Positions 34,240 to 45,225 of a DNA stretch of 64,000 nucleotides are shown one piece after another. Under the pieces are notes generated by a model. That model saw nothing but the letters and a program-made list of their open reading frames with translations, was not told where the DNA came from and made no database searches. This DNA comes from Neodontobutis hainanensis (lineage: Eukaryota; Chordata; Actinopteri; Gobiiformes; Odontobutidae): positions 1 through 64,000 of the forward strand of contig JALDNG010000472.1 in assembly GCA_024349245.1 (NCBI GenBank), given 5' to 3'. Position numbers and translations under genes: made by a program. Within the stretch, counting starts at the first letter, position 1. Every line of letters begins with the position of its first letter.

Positions 34240-34247
34240 ATATTTAT

Positions 34248-35027
34248 ACTGTCTAGCTGTAAAAAGTAGCTTAAGGGGAAAGTAGACAAAGTTAGCTTTT
34301 ATAAAAAAACATGTGCAAGTTAGCTAACATAAGTGGAATAAATTATAATTGATAGTCAGTACATTGATACAGCATATATATTGAAAGCAGTCAACTTTTA
34401 TACGATGAGTACAAATGTAACTTGCCTTGCAATCAGGTTGATCCAAGAAGATGATCTGATGTAAGATGGCGAAGAGAACAGTGTTTTTCAACTGCCTTTT
34501 TTTTAGATATATTTATATATCAGCTAGATATATTTAAACCATATTCATAATTGTTAACTGATTAAATCAAATAGTTTTAACAATGAACCAATTTACATGG
34601 ATTCAAAGCAATACATACATTTTGAAAATATTTTTATTTAAATAAAATAAAAAGGATGCAAATACAATTATAAACTATGCCATGATTCATTTTTTTGAGT
34701 GTAAGAGAGTTGTGCATGACTCCTAAAACTTCAAGAATATTTTAAAGACATTGGCAAGCCAACATCAACACATGATGGCATATTACATTAGTTCACCATC
34801 ATTTTTCAAGCCCAAAAAACATGCTTGGTAAGTGTGCAGGTAGATAGAAGTAAATAGAAATACAATTTATCAACTATTTAAAGTAACTATATTATATGAA
34901 CCCTAAATTTATTTTATTTTTCTGCTCTGACAAGATGACCAACACTTTTTGACACAACAGGGTGCAATTTCTGTGCACTGTTACTACTGAAGAAACTAAA
35001 TCACACTCAAAAGCTAATTCAAAGTTA
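34248..35027. other. No gene recognised
   Basis: AT-rich sequence without coding, repeat or RNA signals that I can support. Confidence 0.35.
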
Positions 35028-35356
35028 CACTGCCTAACTTTTAGCTTGTTGTATCACATAACTTGACAGTAAACATACTGGTATTGATTTAATAGTTCTT
35101 AGACACACTGATTCGTAGAATCCTGCCTTTGTCAATGACACAGTGCTCCCATAGCTGGATAGAAAACTCTGGTTTAAATTATATACTTGCCAGCGGGACA
35201 GACCTCTCCTGAGAGACACACTCAGCACAAACAGGGGGAGCAGAAATTGGTCGATCCACTGGATCCTACAGAGTTGTATTTGTACGAAATACACCAAAAA
35301 TAGCCAAACCCTGTTGGGGTGTCTCCCCCCTCTAGTGGCTAAAAGTAATGTCAGTG
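35028..35356 (+). mobile_element. Non-autonomous DNA element, copy 2
   Basis: Left end cactgcctaacttttagc and right end gctaaaagtaatgtcagtg are inverted repeats. The interior aligns with 7090-7454. 329 bp, no coding capacity. No convincing target duplication was seen. Confidence 0.65.
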
Positions 35357-35692
35357 CTGGTTAATTATTTTTGATAATTCACATTCTACTTCTTTGCATC
35401 AACAATAACCTGGGTGTTTGGGGGTTGTGGATGTGATTTGATATCATATTTGACAAAATATAATATTGTTACAGGAAGAAAATACAGACAAGCAAATTTT
35501 GGGCATGCAACTGTGGCATCCAGACAACAGTCACTGACAACAACATGGCCCCAGTTCATTACCAGCCCCAGAAGATTTTCATCATCCTTGAGAGTGAAGT
35601 AGTGACCAGCTTCCCGAGACTTGATGATATTTTTCTGGTAATGTTTGGCTTATTATATGAACTGCATCTAAGCTACCTAAAGAAATGGGTGT

Positions 35693-35820
35693 AGTGGCTC
35701 AGTGGTAGAGTGATCGCCCTTCAACCAAAAGGTAGGTGGTTCAATTCCCACTCTCTCCACAGTTCATACTGTCCTTGTGTCCTTGGGCAAGACACTTAAC
35801 TCACCTTGTGTTATGGGAAT
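35693..35820 (+). mobile_element. tRNA-headed SINE fragment (head and start of body)
   Basis: A box tggctcagtggtagag and B box ggttcaattcc, followed by gtccttgggcaagacactta as in the SINE at 23.3 kb. No LINE-type tail is present. The L2 copy begins about 26 bp further on. Confidence 0.75.
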
Positions 35821-35845
35821 TGTACATCTCCAATAATGTTATACA

Positions 35846-37128
35846 TTGTCTTCTCTCAGTGCGATGGGTGTCTCTGGAATGGCGTTACAATGGTTCAAGT
35901 CTTACCTCTCGGGTAGGTCATTCAGAGTATCCTGGAGAGATGAGGTCTCTGAGCCCCAACATCTCAATACAGGGGTGCCTCAGGGCTCAGTGCTTGGACC
36001 GCTACTCTTTTCCATTTACATGACATCTCTTGGCTCTGTCATTCAGAAGCATGGCTTTTCCTATCACTGCTGCAGATGACACTCAACTCCACTTGTCATT
36101 TCAACCTGATGATCCGACGGTCTCTGCTCGTGTCTCGGAGTGCCTGAGTGACATCTCACTTTGGATGAAGGACCATCACCTGCAGCTGAACCTTGGAAAA
36201 ACAGAACTGCTAGTGATTCCTGCCAACCCAAAGACCCGCCACAACCTCTCCATTCAACTAGGCTCATCAACCATTACACCGTCCAGCACTGCCAGAAATC
36301 TGGGAGTGGTAATTGATGATCAACTAAACTTCACAAGTCATGTTGCCAGCACCACCAGGTCCTGTAGATTCATCCTCTACAACATCAGAAAAATTAGACC
36401 TTTCCTATCGGAGCACTCTCACGCAAATCCTAGTTCAGGCTCTTGTCTTGTCCAAACTGGATTATTGCAATGCTCTACTGGCTGGACTCCCTGCCTGCAC
36501 AACCAAACCTCTGCAGCTCATCCAGAATGCAGCAGCAAGAGTGGTCTTTAAAGAACCGAAGAGAGCACACGTAACTCCTCTCCTCATTAGGTTACATTGG
36601 CTCCCGGTTGAGGCACGCATTAAGTTCAAAGCTATGCTCTTGGCCTACAAGACCACCACTGGCTCCGCCCCCTCATATCTTCACTCACTAACACAGACCT
36701 ATGTTCCTACCAGATCCCTGCGATCTCCAAATGAACAACGTCTGGTTGTACCATCCCAAAAAGGAAAAAAATCCCTCTCACGTACCTTCTCTGGATCTGT
36801 TCCACATTGGTGGAATGATCTACCTGCTGCTACAATATCAGCAGATTCTGTAGACATCTTTAATAAACGCTTGAAAACATATCTCTTTTGTCAACACCTG
36901 ACTGACAAACACTGAATTCTTAACTTCCTTTCTATCAATTCCTTCTTAAAAAATCTTTCCTATCCTTAGCTTTGTATGCTGTGCTAGGTTTTAACTGACT
37001 AGTTTTTGGTGCACTTATGCTTTTTGTTACCTTTTGTTGTTGAAATTGCTTCCATTGTTTTCCTCACTTGTAAGTCGCTTTGGATAAAAGCGTCTGCTAA
37101 ATGACTAAATGTAAATTTAAATGTAAAT
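35846..37128 (+). mobile_element. L2-clade LINE, copy B, 5' truncated
   Basis: Nearly the same sequence as the 3' part of copy A at 11.1-12.4 kb, in opposite orientation. It starts abruptly in the reverse transcriptase at ttgtcttctctcagtgcgat and ends with taagtcgctttggataaaag and an aaatgtaaatt tail. 5' truncation is typical of LINE insertion. Confidence 0.9.
35847..36915 (+). pseudogene. L2 reverse transcriptase C-terminal part, broken at YADD
   Basis: Reads MGVSGMALQWFKSYLSGRSF, GVPQGSVLGPLLFSIYMTSL, then stops as YHCCR. The next frame carries ADDTQLHLSFQPDDPTVSAR, LNLGKTELLVIPANP and LGVVIDDQLNFTSH. A further frameshift near 36422 leads to ILVQALVLSKLDYCNALLAG and LHWLPVEARIKFKAMLLAYK up to the stop after CQHLTDKH. 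The YADD break at 36068-36074 is base-for-base the same as in copy A. The 36422 shift is private to this copy. Confidence 0.88.
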
Positions 37129-37329
37129 ATATTATGCTCTCACTCCTGCTCCAGATCATATGCTTATCTACAAACAAGTATGACTTAATGTCTTTAGCTA
37201 TATCTCCTATTTGGTGCCAGGCTAATCCAAACAATACAAAGACATGACTTTGCACTACATCTAATCATTGTCCAGGGACACTCTGTCCTGTACACTTAGT
37301 GACACACATCTATGACTGACACGTCAGCT

Positions 37330-40300
37330 CAATTTTATTTTTTTATTTATCCTTTATTTAACCAGGAAAAGCCCATTGAGATTAAAAATCTCTTTTGCAA
37401 GGGAGACCTGGCCAAGATAGGCAGCTGAATTCCATCACATCATTACATACATACAAAAACACACAATTATGCATTTACAATAGAATTTCAATTAAAACAT
37501 TGACATGTGAGAGAGGCCAACTCAAAACATTTAATTTTTAACTTAAAAACACTCAAAGATATCAATTTACTAAGTTTTAAGTTGTTCTGCAGCAAATTCC
37601 ATGTAAAGGGAGCAGAATAAACAAAGGCCTTTTTACCCAGCTCAGTACTGACATGTGGGATAGAAAACAAAACAACAGCCTGAGAACGGAGAGAATAATG
37701 ACCAGCACTTTTTTTCATAAGAAGTGAACATAAATAGGATGGAAGCACACCAAGAATAGCCTTATATATAAAAATGTACCAATGACAAAGCCTCCTTGTG
37801 GCCAGAGCAGACCACCCTACACGAGAGTACAGCTCACAGTGGTGGGTGCGAGCTTTACAATTAGTAATAAATCTCAGCAATGCATGATAGGCTGCGTCAA
37901 TCATTTGAAGGCATTGAGCAGATGAATGCATATATAATATATCTCCATAGTCCAGCACAGATAAAAAAGTGGATGCCACTAACCGTTTTTTAACATTAAA
38001 AGAAAAACACAGCTTATTTCGAAAGTAAAAACCCAATTTTAGCCTCAACTTTCTCACTAGACAGTGAACATGAGGCTTAAATGACAGGCAATCATCAATA
38101 ACAATACCAAGATACTTATAAGTTGTAACAGTCTGTATTTCACGTCCGTCAAGAGTAGTCACTGAGGGAACATTCAGTGGTCTATTCCGGGTGCCCGTGA
38201 AGAGCATTTGTTTTTTTCTGCATTAAGCACAAGTTTCAACTGTAGCAACGTGTTTTGGACCACAGTGAAGTCATTCTGTAAATGTGCAATGGCTTGTTTA
38301 AGAGAGGGTGCACAGCAGTAAATAACTGTGTCATCTGCATAGAAATTAAAGTTTGCATCAGACACATGCTGATTAAGGTTATTTATATAAATAGTAAATA
38401 AGAGAGGGCCTAACACAGAGCCTTGTGGAACCCCTTTAAGGATTGGTAAAATACCTGATTAAACACCATCATAATTAATGCACTGGGTTCTGTCACTAAG
38501 ATAGTTTGAGAACCAAGAGACAGTATTCTCTGAAAACCCCGAATTAAGAAGCCTGATCTTTAAAACATCATGATCAACCGTATCAAAAGCTTTTGACAAG
38601 TCAATAAAAAGTGCTGCACAGTGCTGCTTCTTGTCACGAGCAACAGAGATGTCATTTATCACCTTCATTGCAGCTGTGATGGTACTAAGTTTTTTTTCTA
38701 AAACCTGACTGAACTGGGGATAAAATGTCCTGTACATGCAAGAAGTCTTTCATCTGATCACTCACCAGGGATTCAAGCGTTTTGTAAGCGGCCTGTAATT
38801 ATTTAAATTTGACGGGTCACCCCCTTTCAATAATGGACCAACAAATGCAGATTTCCATATTTTGGGAATAGTATTGTTCTCTAAAGTAAGATTAAAAGGT
38901 ACGTTAGAGGCTGTGCTACACAATCAGCAGCTATTTTTAAGAAGTAGGGCTCTATAAGATCAGGTCCTGGAGGTTTTTCAGGAGCCAGCCCTTTTAGGGC
39001 TTTTTGAACGTCAGACACTAAGACACCTGTAGAGACTGGTACATCTCTACAAGGTGTCACAGTATAAGGACAAGCAGTGTCAAAAAAAGAACCAGACTGA
39101 ATAAAATACTCATTAAAATGGTTCAATATCTCCAGCTTGTCCTGAACTACTACAGACTCTTTCGTAATAAAAGAAGGAACATTAATACTGTCTTTGTTAA
39201 TAGAAAGTAATTTTATGGCCTTCCAAAATTTTCTGGGCTCATTTAAGGTGTTAGTAGTGGCTGACAGATAAAAGTCAGATTTTGCTTAATTAAAGAAGAA
39301 CATTTATTTCTTAACTGCCTAAAAACAAGCCAATCAGACGAAGAGCCCGTTTTTCTTGCTTTGGCCCAAGCTAACTTGCAGTCATGAAGAATATCTCCAA
39401 GCTCTAAGGAAAACCAGGGATTGTCCCGCCCCTTAATTCTAAATCTCTTTAGTGGGGTATGTCTATTTATTACTTGCAAAAAACTATCCCGGAAAAAGAT
39501 CCAGGCTGACTCCACATTGGGAATCAGCTCTATTCTATAACAAATCATGACAAAAGCCCTGTTCATTAAATTTTTTGAAATTCCTCTTACATATTACATA
39601 AAGGTTTACATTTAGGCATCTTAGTATTTCTTACAGCAGCATCAACACAGTGATCACTTTGGTCATTGCAAAAAACACCAACAGCAGAAAATTTGTGCGG
39701 GACATTAGTCAAAATTAAATCAATTAAAGTGGATTTCTCATGGCACTTAAGATTTAAACGAGTGGGAGAATTGATTAACTGTGTAAAATTGACAGAATCA
39801 CAAAATGACTTAAATTCATCTGAACAAGGTTTCAGCCAGTCCCAGTTTAGATCACCTGCTAAAATAATTTCAGAGTAGTCCAATCTGGATAAGAGTTGAA
39901 TAAGAGTCTGCAATGCAGTACTTGGGGCAGAAGGAGGCCTGTAACACCCAACAACAGTAACATAAAGGCCCTTAGTCAACTCCACCTTCACTGCCAAAAA
40001 TTCCAACTGCTTACTGATTGATTCTGAATCGACTAACTTCACATTAAATTTAGATTTGACATAAATAGCAACCCCACCACCCTTCCTTGGTCTGTCAGCA
40101 CGAAACACATTATAACCACCCATTCCAATATCCATATCAGTGATTGATTTTGTCAGCCAGGTTTCAGATAGCACCACAACATCTGCATCTGTTGAATTCA
40201 CCCAAATTCTAAGCAGATCCATTTTGGGTAACAAACTGCGAACATTAAGGTGAATTACACTCAATCCAGACATGGATTTCATATCAGATGGCAATGAAAT

Positions 40301-41215
40301 ACACTGCAACTCAGGGCCTGGATTTGGCTGCACATTGCCAGATAAAAGCAGCAATAAAAATATTAACCATCTCGGTTTACCTTCAGTATATGAAGAATAT
40401 GTAGAGTTTTTAAAATGAGAGTCCCAGTAATGTCTGCCATCAATTGCAAAATAGTCATTTAAAATCAAAAGATTTTGAAGCTGAAGAATTTCTCTGGGTA
40501 GCAACCAGGCTAAATGTAAGTCCTCTGCCAGCTCTTTTGGCATTTGAGGGGAATGCACAAAGGCTGAACAGTTAAATCCATAGGCTATGTCCAAAGAGCC
40601 ACAAATATTGTACAATGTACTCACCCAGTATAAATCACTTGATCTTGGATTCTGCACAAACACTGAACAAATCAGCATTAAGAGAAGAGCCATGTTAGCA
40701 ACACCATGAGGAGCTGACAGGGCCTCAGGATCCACGCAGAGCCTGGAGATGTTAGCTGGGCTGCTAGGGCCCAGAGAAGCCAGCAAAACCTCAAGATCCA
40801 TGTAAAGCCTGGAAAGGCTAGCAAGGCCTCAGGATCCAAACAGAGCCTAGAGACGGTAACTGGGCTGCTAGGGCCTGGAGCCTTCAGATGATAGCTGAGC
40901 TGAAGCTGGGCTAGAGAAGGAAGTTGGTAGCTAGGCTGCTAGGGCCTGGAGCCTAGAGATGGTAGCTAGGCTGCTAAGGCCTAGAGAAGCCAACAGGGCC
41001 TCAGGATCCAAGTAGAGCCTGGAGATGGAAGCTTTTCTGCAGCAAAGTAGACCATAATCCAATCGAAATATAGAAAGAAACTTTTTTTATCTAAAAACCA
41101 AAGAACTCAATCATAGAGTCTGCTAAAAAAAATTCTCCATTTATGAGCTTAAAAGCAAAGAAATGAGTATAGATCAGAGGACAAACACACATCAAACCAT
41201 ACATGCCGCCATCTT
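37330..41215 (-). mobile_element. Long LINE (L2/CR1-like or Rex1-like), close to full length
   Basis: A minus-strand LINE with a 5' region rich in repeats (about 41215-40740), endonuclease, reverse transcriptase and a 3' untranslated region. The 3' region contains aaggtctcccttgcaaaaga-like sequence and ends near tttatttaaccagg read inversely. The exact ends are estimated, as no target duplication was identified. Confidence 0.75.
37488..40801 (-). pseudogene. LINE ORF with 2A-like motif, endonuclease and reverse transcriptase
   Basis: The first frame (40801-39587, 404 codons) has a hydrophobic N-terminal stretch (MALLLMLICSVF), then LIFLLLLLSGNVQPNPGP with a 2A-like end at residues 155-163. 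An apparently whole APE endonuclease follows: VIHLNVRSLLPKMD, VVVLSETWL, RKGGGVAIYV, VVGCYRPP, ILAGDLNWDW, TLIDLILTN and QSDHC. Later frames give DNPWFSLELGDILHDCKLAW, GLAPEKPPGPDLI, LFIDLSKAFDTVDHDVLKIR, MLGPLLFTIYINNLNQHVSD with FNFYADDTVIYC (catalytic YADD intact), and YKYLGIVIDDCLSFKPHVHC to the C-terminus at 37488. Frameshifts near 39590, 39240, 38880-38740, 38440 and 38190 inactivate it. The clade is uncertain. Confidence 0.8.
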
Positions 41216-42003
41216 GGATCTCATCTTATTCTACCTGCAAATTCAGTGGGAAATAAACAATTCATTGTTCCTCATTTGTCTTCATTGACAGACTGTCCAT
41301 CCACGACCCTGGAGCTGGGGGGCTGGCATAATGTAAACCTATAAAAGCTTAGAGAACTTTTCAGTTCTGGTAGCTTATTCGGGTTTACAGTGTAGTCTTG
41401 AGGAAGACGGAACAAGTCCTTCTGATACAAGCAACATGTTCTGTTCTCAGCATGTGTTTCTTCCACGTCTGCAGAAGGAATGTCTGTTGTTCACAGAAGG
41501 TTAGAATAAACATCTTTTAAGAACTGAAGTCAATCTGTCCCTCCAGAATCCTGTTAGTGCTCCAGACTTGAAAGTGATAAAAAAAAAAAATACAAAACAA
41601 ATATAATATATCAAACAGTAGGATAAAATAGTACTTTTCCCACTAGATGTATAGGCTGGGCAGCATGTTTTTTGCATACAGTTGTGTTCATAAGGTTAAG
41701 ATAACCCTGGCAGAATTTGTGATTTTTTTTTTTTTTTCATTTGGGTAGTTTGTGATATCATTATGATTTTAAAAGGGTAAACACTGTTGCTTTACAATTA
41801 AGGGCTTCACCCAACCACTAACTAAGAGGGAAGAAAAAAATGTGTTACCATTCATATTCTCTGATGATAACAGAATCACAAATTCTGCCAGGGTATAGCA
41901 CTTACATTTCAGTTTATAACATCTGCATATATTGCTAAAAAGAAAATAATAATAATACAATAAATACCAACTGTTAATTGTAATTTATTTAACTTTGTTT
42001 CAG
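41216..42003. other. No gene recognised
   Basis: AT-rich sequence. Poly-A at 41580 and poly-T at 41724. No coding or repeat similarity. Confidence 0.35.
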
Positions 42004-42129
42004 GTAAGCTTTGATTTTCACAGAGCCATTGAGCTGGATGAGAGCGATGGAGTCATTGAACCTCCCGTTGAATGCCCACTCACACAGCAGCAATTTCTTA
42101 TGGCCGAGACGTCTATTTGGACAAATTAA
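42004..42129 (+). CDS. Candidate terminal exon of an unknown gene
   Basis: After a polypyrimidine tract and tttcag at about 42003, the frame reads FDFHRAIELDESDGVIEPPV then ECPLTQQQFLMAETSIWTN and a stop. The sequence is less AT-rich than its surroundings, charged and not similar to any transposon protein I know. Whether it is a real last exon cannot be settled by eye. The aataaa signal would have to be looked for downstream. Confidence 0.25.
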   Translation, partial: VSFDFHRAIELDESDGVIEPPVECPLTQQQFLMAETSIWTN

Positions 42130-42624
42130 ATTATGTACTTTTAATCATAAAGATTAAAAGGAATTAAACCAATACATTCCTTGATATTTTTGGTGATCTT
42201 CTATTAATTTGTATATTATTCATTCATGGGCCAAGGATTTCTCTGGAAAAATATATTATTCAGCTATAAAACTGCACAGTGCTTAAAGGCAGCAATTTTA
42301 AGTAATTTGTGGATAGAAATGTTGCATAAAATTTATCTTTTACAATATTATTAATAGGAAATGGAAGATTACACACAGTAAAAAATGTTTATTTAGACAA
42401 AAGTAAGATGCTCAAAATATTAATAAAATTTTCAAATAGTTCATTATGTTTTATTACTAATTTACAGATGCCTTTTCACTCAATCGGTTAAGAAATATGA
42501 CAGCAAATAAAAACTAGTAACATTTGTAATGAATAAATATTGAGATATTTCAAAAGAAGAAACAGGCTATCTCAGTGCAACTACACTTGGATCTATACTG
42601 TAATGTCTCTGGGCTCATGCCATG
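42130..42624. other. No gene recognised
   Basis: Very AT-rich, no coding signal. Confidence 0.35.
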
Positions 42625-45225
42625 GATTTTTTGGCTAGTATAAGTATGTGAACCCTTGAGTTAATGACTTTAAAAAAGCTAACTGGAGTCATATTTATGC
42701 ACACCTGAAGTCTTGTTAAGATAATACATTTGGAGGTGTGGACTACAGCTACTCAAAAAAAAAAAAAAACTCAAACTTTTGGAGTTTGCTCTGCACAAGA
42801 AGAACACACTTATGTGAGTCATACCTTACCAAAAAAGCTTTCAGAGGTGCTACAATCAAGAATTGTTGCTTTACATAAAGCTGTAAAAGTTTACAATGTT
42901 ATTTCAAAAACTTCACAAGTCTACAGTGAGACAAATAATCTACAATTGGAGACGCTTTGGGATGATTGCTACTCTACCAAGAAGTGGGCACCCAGTCAAA
43001 ATGACACCAAGAGGCAAGGTCGAAGCAATTTTTTTTTAATATAGCACAATTCATACACTGGGTAACTCAAAGTCCACACGTCAATCTGTTCGATGCAGTG
43101 ACACAGTGAATGGATTGGTCCATTTTCACCTGCTGTGAGTGAAATGTAAATCTGAGTGTCATCTGCATAATTATGGTAGAATACATCACAGCTGTGTATT
43201 AACTGGCCTAAAAGGAGCATGTAGAGATTGAATAATAGGGGTCCCAAGATAGACCCCTGTGGAACCCCACATGTCAGGGCCATTTGGTCTGATACGCAGT
43301 TACCAACCGAAACAAAGTACTTCCTGTCTTCAAGATAGGACTGAAACCATTTAAGGGCAGTTCCAGTGATACCTATCCATTTTTCTAATCTTTGTGACAT
43401 GATTTCATGGTTCACTGTATCAAACGCAGCACTCAAGTCCAATAGAAGTAAGAGACTTTGACATCAAGACTGCTCTTCTTTAGGAGAGGCTTAATGACAG
43501 TAGTTTTTAAGGCCATTGGAAATGTTCCAGATTGCCATAGAGTCTTTATTGTAACGAGAACAAATGACCCGAGTAGACTATCCACAGCTCTACAAAAGGT
43601 CTGCAAATCGAACTTGGATTTTTATACACTTGACTTGACCATCCTTCTAACCTTTGAACCAGTTTGCCCGCGTCAGTGTTCAGACAGATGTCATTTGTTA
43701 CTTTGATAAGTGCAGTCTCAGTCTGTGATGGGCCTGAATCCTGACTGAAAAGGATCAAAGCAGTTGTTAAGCAATAGAAAGTCATTAAGTTGCTGATATA
43801 CAACTTTTTTGATGACTTTCCCTAAAAATGTCAGGTTTGATATGAACCGATAGTTGTTGAGAACTGTAGCATCAAGACTGCTCTTCTTTAGGAGAGGCTT
43901 AATAACAGCAGTTTATAAGGCCCTTGGAAATGTTCCAAACTGTAAGGAATTATTGACTATATCTGTGAGTTGTGGTAACAAACTGCTTAGTACTGATTTT
44001 AGAAATCTAGTGGGTAAAACATCGAGGCAGCAGGTGGATGAGCTCAGGCTGGAGACAGTTCTTTCAATTGTTCTGTCATTAATGGGTGTAAAATGTGTAA
44101 ACTCAAACAAAGGTCTCCTATGTGGCTGCAGTGTTGTTGTATGTCCTTTGGACTGTAGCATGTTTAATGCCTTGAACCTTGTCGTTAAAAAACAATGCAA
44201 ACTCATTGCATTTAGTGGTGGAAACTAATTCTGGAGGAAATGGAGCTGAAGGGTTTGTTAATCTGTTCACTGGAGCAAACAGGACACGTGAGTTGTTACT
44301 GCTGTTGTTGATAAGCTCTGAGAAGAATATTTCTCTTGCTTTATGCAAAGTTTGATTGAAAACATGCAATTTTTTATGTACCTCATAATGAATTAAGAGT
44401 TTCAATTTAAGCCATTTTCTTTCGGCTTTTCGGCATTCCCTTTTCTGTGCCCTGACAGAAGAAGCATTGCTCCTCAAAGTCTTCTGTCGCTTCCTGATCA
44501 CTTTAATCTTAACAGGAGCAATGGTGTCCATAACATTTAAAACACCTGAAGTATAAAAAAGAGCACAACAAAGACTCATCAGTGAGGTAAAGAAACAACC
44601 CTGAATGACCAAAGATTTGAAGGCATCATTGGAACTTGCCAATATCTCTATGAGTCTACAATCCACAGCACAGGGTATCCACAGCAGGACACCACAAAGG
44701 AAACCACCGTTTACTAAAAAGAACACTGCTGCATGCCTGAAGTTGCAAAAGAGCACATTGATACTCCACAATGTGGAGTGTGGTATTTCAGTATTGTCAA
44801 AAGGTTTTGTGGACTGATTAAACAAAGATTGAACTATTTAAAAAAAACACACACAGCTGCTCTGCTGCATCTGAGCCTGGCCAGCTTTAATCACTGAGGG
44901 TAAGATGAATTCCCAAGTATATCAGACAGTTATTTTAGATAATGTGAGGATGGCTGTATGTCAGCTGAAACTGTTTAAGAAGGTGGGTGATGCAACAGGA
45001 CAATGACCCAAAACACTGGAGCAAGTTATTAACAGTCAGAGCCCAGACCTCAACCCAATTAAGATACTATGGATTGAGTTGAAGAGGCCATTTAAAGGTT
45101 CACTTACTTTTTCCACTGCCATTTTGAATGTTGAATGAGTGTGTTCAATAAATACATGAAAGATCAATGAAGATTAATGAAATTCCAAAAGGTTTACATA
45201 CTTTTTCTTGCCACTGTAGTATATG
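42625..45225 (+). mobile_element. Tc1-like transposon split by a LINE
   Basis: The left end has agtatgtgaacccttgagtt and the right end has ggtttacatactttttcttg, the end types of a fish Tc1 family. The copy at 62.85-64 kb is the same family in reverse. Transposase remnants are on both sides of a LINE insertion at about 43025-44550. They include CAAGAGGC-side N-terminal sequence near 42980 and, near 44990, MQQDNDPKHW with the second catalytic Asp. SQSPDLNPIKILW follows, where the catalytic Glu of NPIE is Lys. Frames are broken, so it is inactive. Confidence 0.75.
43020..44550 (-). pseudogene. L2-like LINE nested in the Tc1 element
   Basis: On the minus strand: VLNVMDTIAPVKIKVIRKRQ, ECRKAERKWLKLKLLIHYEV, FALFFNDKVQ, DVLPTRFLKSVLSSLLPQLT, MDLSAAFDTVNHEIMSQRLE, CGVPQGSILGPLLFNLYMLL and YHNYADDTQIYISL (catalytic YADD present). 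It is 5' truncated before the endonuclease, truncated soon after YADD, and frameshifted near 44120, 43860 and 43460. A near-duplicate segment, ctgctcttctttaggagagg, occurs at both 43470 and 43879, indicating an internal duplication. The 3' border is near the poly-T at 43029. Confidence 0.75.
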
